Shown: positions 42,637 to 47,250 of the stretch, piece by piece
Layout: every line of letters begins with the position of its first letter
Position numbering within the stretch: the first letter of the stretch is position 1
NCBI GenBank assembly: GCA_041743125.1
Contig: JBGTNK010000109.1
Coordinates: 1-47,250, forward strand
Reading direction: 5' to 3'
Source: Terrimonas_B sp041743125
GTDB taxonomy: Bacteria; Bacteroidota; Bacteroidia; Chitinophagales; Chitinophagaceae
DNA: 47,250 nucleotides
The notes under the pieces: model-generated
What the model was told of the DNA's origin: nothing
Database searches by the model: none
Seen by the model: only the letters and a program-made list of their open reading frames with translations
Program-made: the position numbers and the translations under genes

Positions 42637-43268
42637 GCTGGTTCCTTTTTTGAAAATTCAAATACATCCGCAAATTGTAAAAGTCCGGCCAGGTTTTGAA
42701 TACCTAATTTTTGATTGATATTCTTTCGGTGTGTCGTCACTGTATGTTCTGATATGTTACTTTCTTTTGCTATTTGGTTGTTACTATACCCGGATGAAAG
42801 TAATATGGCAATTTCTTTTTCTCTTCTTGTTAACGAAGCCATTTGATCTAAATGTTCTTTAAAAAATAAATCATCATCAAGAATTTTATATGTCCTGTTT
42901 TTTTGCTCTTCCAATAAAGACAAGTCATATGTAAAAAGAACTATTTCCCCTGATGAACTATTATTAGCAGGCGAGTGAAGTTTTGCAGAGCATAAATTCC
43001 ATTCCCGGATCCCGTGATGGCGTTGATTACGATAAAAAAATGTATAAGTGTACCCGGGTTCTTTTTTGCTCAGGTACAGGGCAATTTCTTCAAATAGTTT
43101 ATTTTCTAATTCAACACTAAGAGGTTCGCAGAAATTTTTATGAAGAAGTGAGGCGGTAATGTTACCGGCAGATCTTTCTTTTAAGGGAATTGAGAATACT
43201 TTGATATTATCAGGAAAAAGATCTGTTATAAATTGAACGGCTTTATTAAGAGCGGCTTTGTTAATCAT
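42633..43268 (-). CDS. LuxR-type transcription regulator, paralogue of the next gene
   Basis: The 211-residue protein has the same layout as its neighbour. An N-terminal sensor-like region (about 1-140, with REWNLCSAKLHSP in the place of the neighbour's WYIASAKLMF) is followed by a C-terminal LuxR HTH (SLTRREKEIAILLSSGYSNNQIA, then HTVTTHRKNINQKLG). Both proteins keep the SLTRREK entry to the HTH. The four-base overlap with the second gene implies translational coupling and perhaps heterodimer formation. It is first in the pair and has a 673-base upstream gap. Confidence 0.9.
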   Translation of the reverse strand: MINKAALNKAVQFITDLFPDNIKVFSIPLKERSAGNITASLLHKNFCEPLSVELENKLFEEIALYLSKKEPGYTYTFFYRNQRHHGIREWNLCSAKLHSPANNSSSGEIVLFTYDLSLLEEQKNRTYKILDDDLFFKEHLDQMASLTRREKEIAILLSSGYSNNQIAKESNISEHTVTTHRKNINQKLGIQNLAGLLQFADVFEFSKKEPA

Positions 43269-43941
43269 ATTGGTTGGATCTTCCGGATTAAAAGATTTAG
43301 GATCATAAGGTAAGTGGCTAAAATACGATTTAACGGGTATTAAATAAAAATTTTTGTAATACGAATCTAATATCTCACTAATGGAATGTTAACAATGATT
43401 TGCAGCCAATATTCCTGTCACGCCTGACAGAATAAGCCTGCGCAAGAAAATTCTAATTTAGTTACCCCTACTATTTTTAGCAGTTTTAAGGATTATTCAA
43501 AAAATTAAAGCAGAAATATACCTACAAGCAGGTATTGCAGGCAGGAAAGTTAGTTTCTACTTTTAGGCTTGCAGACACATATGAAAATCCATAGAATAAC
43601 TAAAGCCCGAAAGAATATTTTTAAACCAGGATAACTCAGCCTTATGAAAACCCTCATCATTTTATTCTCCAGCTCAACTTTTTGTACTAAATACAGGGCC
43701 TCTCTGAGGGGCATGAATAGTTTTATAAATATGATATAGCTATTCAAAGCATAAGGTTTGCCAGCGATTTTAGCCGCCGGTTTAATTACTCTGCTAAATA
43801 TAAATGAAACATTGAATATGGCGGGGCCGATCGTTTGATTATAAGAATAAGAGAAACGCAATGATAAAAAGTTCTCCCCAGACTTCCAGGTGAAGGAATA
43901 ATAATAGAATAACCGAATAAAAAACCAACCGATTAATTAAT
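43269..43941. other. Long intergenic region upstream of the LuxR pair
   Basis: This 673-base region separates divergently transcribed regulator and lipoprotein genes. It is AT-rich and holds no protein I can support. A reading frame of about 100 codons on the minus strand at 43550-43861 has no start context or family resemblance. A perfect inverted repeat (43415-43430) stands out as a possible operator or short hairpin. Promoters for both neighbours should lie here, but none could be fixed. Confidence 0.5.
43415..43430. promoter_or_regulatory. Perfect inverted repeat CTGTCA-CGCC-TGACAG
   Basis: Six bases pair perfectly around a four-base loop, with ATT/AAT flanks that can extend the stem past one bulged C. 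It lies about 145 bases upstream of the first LuxR-type gene. It could be an operator for a dimeric regulator or an RNA hairpin; the sequence cannot decide. Confidence 0.35.
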
Positions 43942-44661
43942 ATGAAGCAACTATCCCTGCCCTTAATCCTGCTCTGTGTATTCATAGCCGGATGTACCAA
44001 AGAGAATAAAGAAGACGATTCACCCCCGGAAATAATTACGCTTTCTCTTGGGGCCACCAATGCATTGCCAGGTGATGCAATGCTGGTTAACCTCAATAAA
44101 AAAGTATCTGCAGCTGAAATAAATATCATGTTAAGTACCGTGGCAGTTAAAGGATATGCTTCCGGTGATTCTTCTTATGTGTTCATTGTTCCTGTTATTG
44201 CACCGGGTAATGTTTCAGTTTCTATTGCAGGCATCACCCAGGCAAACGCACTTCAATTGACGATAAAAAATTATACCCGGATTTCAGATCCTATGGTGAT
44301 AATAGATGAGTATGTTGATAAACGAAATAAAAGTATTGACTCAGTTACAAAAGTGGTAACAGGAAGTAATTTTCAACCCTCTGCACAAAGTATGATCCTG
44401 CTGAATCAAATAAAAGAAGAATGGACTCTACAAATGAATTCTCTTGCTCCCGGCGATAAGGAACTGCTTGCCTATGTGCTTCAAAGAAATATGCCGGATC
44501 CTTCGCAATACTCCTTTACAGAATTACCTGCAGGGTATTATGCAAGACCAGGAGGAATACAAACTGATGTGGGAGATAAACTGGTTGCCATTGCCAAAAA
44601 TTATGTGACAGCCAAACTGGTATGCCTGGCTTCTATTCCTTTTTTAGTAGGAAGCGGCTAG
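43942..44661 (+). CDS. Lipoprotein, N-terminal part of a gene split by an in-frame TAG
   Basis: The frame encodes a 239-residue lipoprotein (signal MKQLSLPLILLCVFIAGC). An IPT/TIG-like or other Ig-fold beta domain follows (about 30-120, SLGATNALPGDAMLV ... VSIAGITQANAL), then a helical part. A hydrophobic stretch starting VTAKLVCLASIPFLVGSG is cut by TAG. The same frame continues with no other stop to 45600, and the next residues (AFIIAPNPISGLVFLGVFTTFV) complete the membrane segment. I read it as the front half of one 552-codon gene. I recognise no named family. Confidence 0.75.
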   Translation: MKQLSLPLILLCVFIAGCTKENKEDDSPPEIITLSLGATNALPGDAMLVNLNKKVSAAEINIMLSTVAVKGYASGDSSYVFIVPVIAPGNVSVSIAGITQANALQLTIKNYTRISDPMVIIDEYVDKRNKSIDSVTKVVTGSNFQPSAQSMILLNQIKEEWTLQMNSLAPGDKELLAYVLQRNMPDPSQYSFTELPAGYYARPGGIQTDVGDKLVAIAKNYVTAKLVCLASIPFLVGSG

Positions 44662-44703
44662 GCTTTTATTATTGCTCCTAATCCTATATCGGGGCTCGTT
44701 TTT

Positions 44704-45600
44704 TTGGGTGTATTTACCACATTCGTAATTTCCAGGGAAGTGGCTATCCGGCGGGCACAGCAAGTTGGCCGATTAAAAGGAGTAGCAGAGGCAGTAACCG
44801 ATGCGGATGCTCAGCGTCTCACGGCTGTTGAGTTCTTTAATAACGCTGAAAAAGCACTGTCTATGTCTGTAGGGTTTAGAAATCTATCTTCCGGTGATGC
44901 TAACCTTCACCCGGATATTAATACAGCATTTACAACAGAAAAGACTTTTGTAAATAAGGATAAAGAGGTGGAAGCTATGTATGCAAAGGCAACAGCAAAG
45001 ACCTCAAAATTAAAAGCAGCCTATCCTTCTTATGCAAGTCATATCGGCCAGGAGGCGCATGATGATATGACATTATCTATGGACGGTAAATATATTCTTG
45101 TGAAGGGAGTAAGTGATCCCCGGATTGGTTATACTACCACTATTACAGGAAATACAAAAAAGATAAAGATTAATTCAACCGCTACAACAGAATTTAATTT
45201 TAATATCCAGGTCGCCTACAAGCGAACGCTTGACGGGAAAGAAATTACCCGGCAGATTAATTGTTTGTATAAACCTGAATTTGATTCGACAGCCCTTTAC
45301 AAAACGTCTTCAATTGGGAAGTACAGGGTTAATAACTATAAGGGCAACGGGCCCAATAGTGAATTGTTTGCAGAACTGGGTGCAGATGGACGTATTGTTT
45401 ATACACTTTATAAGGACCCCAGTTGGGCAGACGGAACAACCTTCGGGGCATCCTGGACTATAGTGAAATATAACGGCAGGTATTTTCATTCTCAATCCGG
45501 ATTCTGGCATCCTGGTTTTGAAAATTTCGATAAGAACAAACCTTTGACCTATCCTGTCACCAGTTTTCCTTACCATAGCGAAACGGTGTTTACAAAATAA
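44704..45600 (+). CDS. C-terminal part of the TAG-interrupted lipoprotein gene
   Basis: The 298-residue reading starts at a TTG that has no independent start context. It continues the frame of 43942-44661 after a single TAG at 44659-44661 and 14 further codons. It starts inside a hydrophobic segment, then a long helix (EVAIRRAQQVGRLKGVAEAV), another helical region, and a beta-rich end with repeated Tyr/Trp (SWTIVKYNGRYFHSQSGFW). Without the upstream half it would have no signal sequence. It may be a broken gene, a product of readthrough, or the result of a sequencing error. Function is unknown. Confidence 0.65.
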   Translation: MGVFTTFVISREVAIRRAQQVGRLKGVAEAVTDADAQRLTAVEFFNNAEKALSMSVGFRNLSSGDANLHPDINTAFTTEKTFVNKDKEVEAMYAKATAKTSKLKAAYPSYASHIGQEAHDDMTLSMDGKYILVKGVSDPRIGYTTTITGNTKKIKINSTATTEFNFNIQVAYKRTLDGKEITRQINCLYKPEFDSTALYKTSSIGKYRVNNYKGNGPNSELFAELGADGRIVYTLYKDPSWADGTTFGASWTIVKYNGRYFHSQSGFWHPGFENFDKNKPLTYPVTSFPYHSETVFTK

Positions 45601-45649
45601 AATATAGCTTGATTTAAATGAGAGTCCCGGTGATGCATGTTCATTTGGA

Positions 45650-45698
45650 TTCTTGTTTTTTATTTTTTTTAGAAGAGAATTTTACAAAAAAACAAGAA
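45650..45698. terminator. Inverted repeat between convergent genes
   Basis: TTCTTGTTTTTT (45650-45661) is perfectly complementary to AAAAAACAAGAA (45687-45698), with a 25-base T-rich loop. It lies 50 bases after the lipoprotein stop and 68 before the cyclase stop and could end transcription from both sides. The large loop makes the call less certain than the other hairpins. Confidence 0.5.
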
Positions 45699-45765
45699 GA
45701 TTTATCTGTAATGCTCTTGGCGCACCTTGTTTTAAAAAAGTAGAAAGTATAAACCAGAACGCATT

Positions 45766-47250
45766 CTACTTAATGGTCATTTCCACTACCCCCGTCCAAT
45801 TATCAGGAACACCTTTTTGAAGAAACTTTGTAGCGCTATCTAAAAAAAAGTTCGCCGTAAGATCCTCCGGATGTTTTTCTGTCAGCGTTTGAAAAGATTT
45901 GATGGCTGATGCAAATGACCTGTTCAGGTAATGGTGCATACCTTCCTTAAATAATTCCTGCGTCTTTTCTTTTATTTTCATTTCTTCTTCGGGGCTGCCA
46001 TCAAAACATTCATGGATACCAACAGGAGCCAGCTTTCCTTTTACCTGCACTTTTCCCAGGTATCGTAACCTAAATTGTTCCTGATCCTGTATTTGTTGAA
46101 GTGAAGCTTCACTTAAAAGGATACCGGCTTTATAATATTTAGTCAGGCTCTCAATGCGGGACGCCGTATTTACCGTATCAGAGATCGTGGTAGCATCTAA
46201 ACGGTTTTTATCTCCGGTAATTCCCATAATCAAAGGGCCTGTATGCAAGCCTATGCCAATTTGAATGGACTTTTCCTGGTTTAATTTCCGTTTCTCATTA
46301 AAGGCATTGATATGTTTTTTTATTTCAATAGCTGCCGCTAACGCATCCGCAGCGTTATGCGGAAAAAGAGCCATGATCGCATCACCCAGGTATTGATTGA
46401 TAAAACCGTTATGTTTCCTGATAATGGGACCCAACTGTTCATTGTATGAACAAACAAAGCGAAAGGTTTCTTCGGGTGTCATTCTTTCTGATATGGAAGT
46501 ATAGTCCCGGATGTCGGTAAACAAAACGGTTACTACTTTTTCAACAAGGTCGCCAAGCTTTACATCCGTTATAACGTCGTGACCCAATGAACTAATAAAT
46601 TCAATAGGAACAAACTTGCCGGTTACTTCATAAATGCGGCGCATGGCCTCTTCTCTTTCTCTCGCTTCGCGGATATTTTTTTCATATAGCAATGCGCTTT
46701 CAATGGCGGAAGAGGATTGCAATGCCAGCGTAGTTAAAAATTTAAGATCCGATGCGGCATATCGCATGGGCTCATGACTGGCCAGAATAATAGCTCCCAT
46801 TACCCGGTGGTTTACTTTTAAAGCAGCATACATCAGCGATTGAACAAAAGGATCAATCATTCCCGCTTCCCTTAGCGTGGTAAGGTCGCTTATAATATCT
46901 GACTGCCCGCTCAATCCTATTTTCAGCATCAGGCCGGCATTGGCACTTATTTTTTCCTTGTTAAAAAGCTCTTCGCCAGTGGAAGCAGGTACATGTAATT
47001 GCTGGATTGTTTCATCCCAAAGAACAACTAATCCGCTGTTTGAGCGGATAAGGTGCATCGCTTCATCCAGCGTAATCCGGGCGATAGCCGTGGGGTCAAT
47101 AGCCTGGGCAAGTTTATCAGAGAAATTGAAAACCATGTTCACTTCCTGGTATAAAGCAAGCACCTCACTGCCTAATTTTTTTTTCTCCAGGTCCTTTTGT
47201 GCCAGTAGGGATAAAAGCGTTGCAATAGCTGATGCTTTATCGTCGCCTTT
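45766..47250 (-). CDS. GAF-domain adenylate/guanylate cyclase (5' end outside window)
   Basis: The frame stays open to the right edge: 29 further codons precede the first possible GTG at 47163, so the true N terminus is missing. Those codons look like a coiled coil (QKDLEKKKLGSEV). A GAF-like domain follows (about residues 15-160 from the GTG), then a linker, then a class III cyclase domain with VLFTDIRDYTS (metal Asp residues), YLGDAIMALFP, and DTVNTASRIE with the Asn and Arg of the transition-state pair. A helical C-terminal extension (about 400-465) resembles a TPR repeat. It makes cAMP or cGMP in response to a GAF ligand; the product cannot be told apart from sequence. Confidence 0.92.
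   Translation of the reverse strand, partial: KGDDKASAIATLLSLLAQKDLEKKKLGSEVLALYQEVNMVFNFSDKLAQAIDPTAIARITLDEAMHLIRSNSGLVVLWDETIQQLHVPASTGEELFNKEKISANAGLMLKIGLSGQSDIISDLTTLREAGMIDPFVQSLMYAALKVNHRVMGAIILASHEPMRYAASDLKFLTTLALQSSSAIESALLYEKNIREAREREEAMRRIYEVTGKFVPIEFISSLGHDVITDVKLGDLVEKVVTVLFTDIRDYTSISERMTPEETFRFVCSYNEQLGPIIRKHNGFINQYLGDAIMALFPHNAADALAAAIEIKKHINAFNEKRKLNQEKSIQIGIGLHTGPLIMGITGDKNRLDATTISDTVNTASRIESLTKYYKAGILLSEASLQQIQDQEQFRLRYLGKVQVKGKLAPVGIHECFDGSPEEEMKIKEKTQELFKEGMHHYLNRSFASAIKSFQTLTEKHPEDLTANFFLDSATKFLQKGVPDNWTGVVEMTIK

Noticed and set aside
43550..43861. A 103-codon minus-strand frame in the long gap
   Set aside because: No family resemblance, no start context, and low-complexity hydrophobic/basic composition typical of chance frames in AT-rich DNA.
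1..47250. CRISPR arrays, tRNA, rRNA, insertion sequences
   Set aside because: No regularly spaced repeats, cloverleaf-like stretches, conserved rRNA segments or transposase genes were seen by eye; no covariance search was possible.

Overview
The window looks like a chromosomal segment from a Bacteroidota bacterium, most likely of the Chitinophagaceae type. The signs are a secreted enzyme with a C-terminal type IX secretion sorting domain, DUF4421, DUF3817 and GH3-like proteins, a fused alpha/beta 2-oxoacid dehydrogenase E1, the futalosine menaquinone enzyme MqnC, weak or absent Shine-Dalgarno sites, and an AT-rich base composition. No rRNA, tRNA, CRISPR array or insertion sequence was recognised.

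Left edge (1-2343): a tyrosine recombinase reads toward a roughly 0.98-kb, two-gene segment (a BamE/SmpA-like protein and a small HNH protein). The segment has the boundary logic of an integron gene cassette. Its first bases (GTTGTGC, minus strand, from 1062) are the exact complement of an R''-like box (GCACAAC, 271-265) at the outer edge of a long imperfect palindrome at the other end (76-273). The recombinase shows no IntI-specific insert and points toward the cassette. This is the best candidate for an undescribed system in the window.

2514-13439: a T9SS-secreted sugar dehydrogenase, a nitrilase-family amidase, an S41 lipoprotein, thiL and suhB, then a membrane glycosyltransferase fused to a degenerate sugar-phosphotransferase domain, a GH3-family acyl-adenylase and a LysE exporter. 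13492-19888: a small exported protein, mtgA, a stand-alone nicotinamide riboside kinase-like ATPase, Hsp20, the NAD-salvage pair pnuC-nadR, an M23 lipoprotein, an SRPBCC protein and xdhC.

20057-32453: a quinone-oxidoreductase-like enzyme, then a three-gene phosphorelay (membrane histidine kinase, CheY-like regulator, REC-PAS-PAS-HisKA_3 hybrid) with overlapping or close spacing. Next comes a purine-oxidation operon (puuD-xdhA-xdhB) taking hypoxanthine/xanthine to urate and on to 5-hydroxyisourate; xdhC, its cofactor-insertion partner, lies about 6 kb beyond. Two tandem NarL-type regulators follow, one of which lacks its DNA-binding domain.

32839-47250: DUF3817 and mqnC, a PDZ-aspartyl protease, a complementary M16 peptidase pair, a DUF4421 protein, the fused E1 dehydrogenase and two overlapping LuxR-type regulators. 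Then comes a lipoprotein/membrane protein whose single reading frame is split by one in-frame TAG. The last gene, a GAF-adenylate/guanylate cyclase, runs off the right edge.
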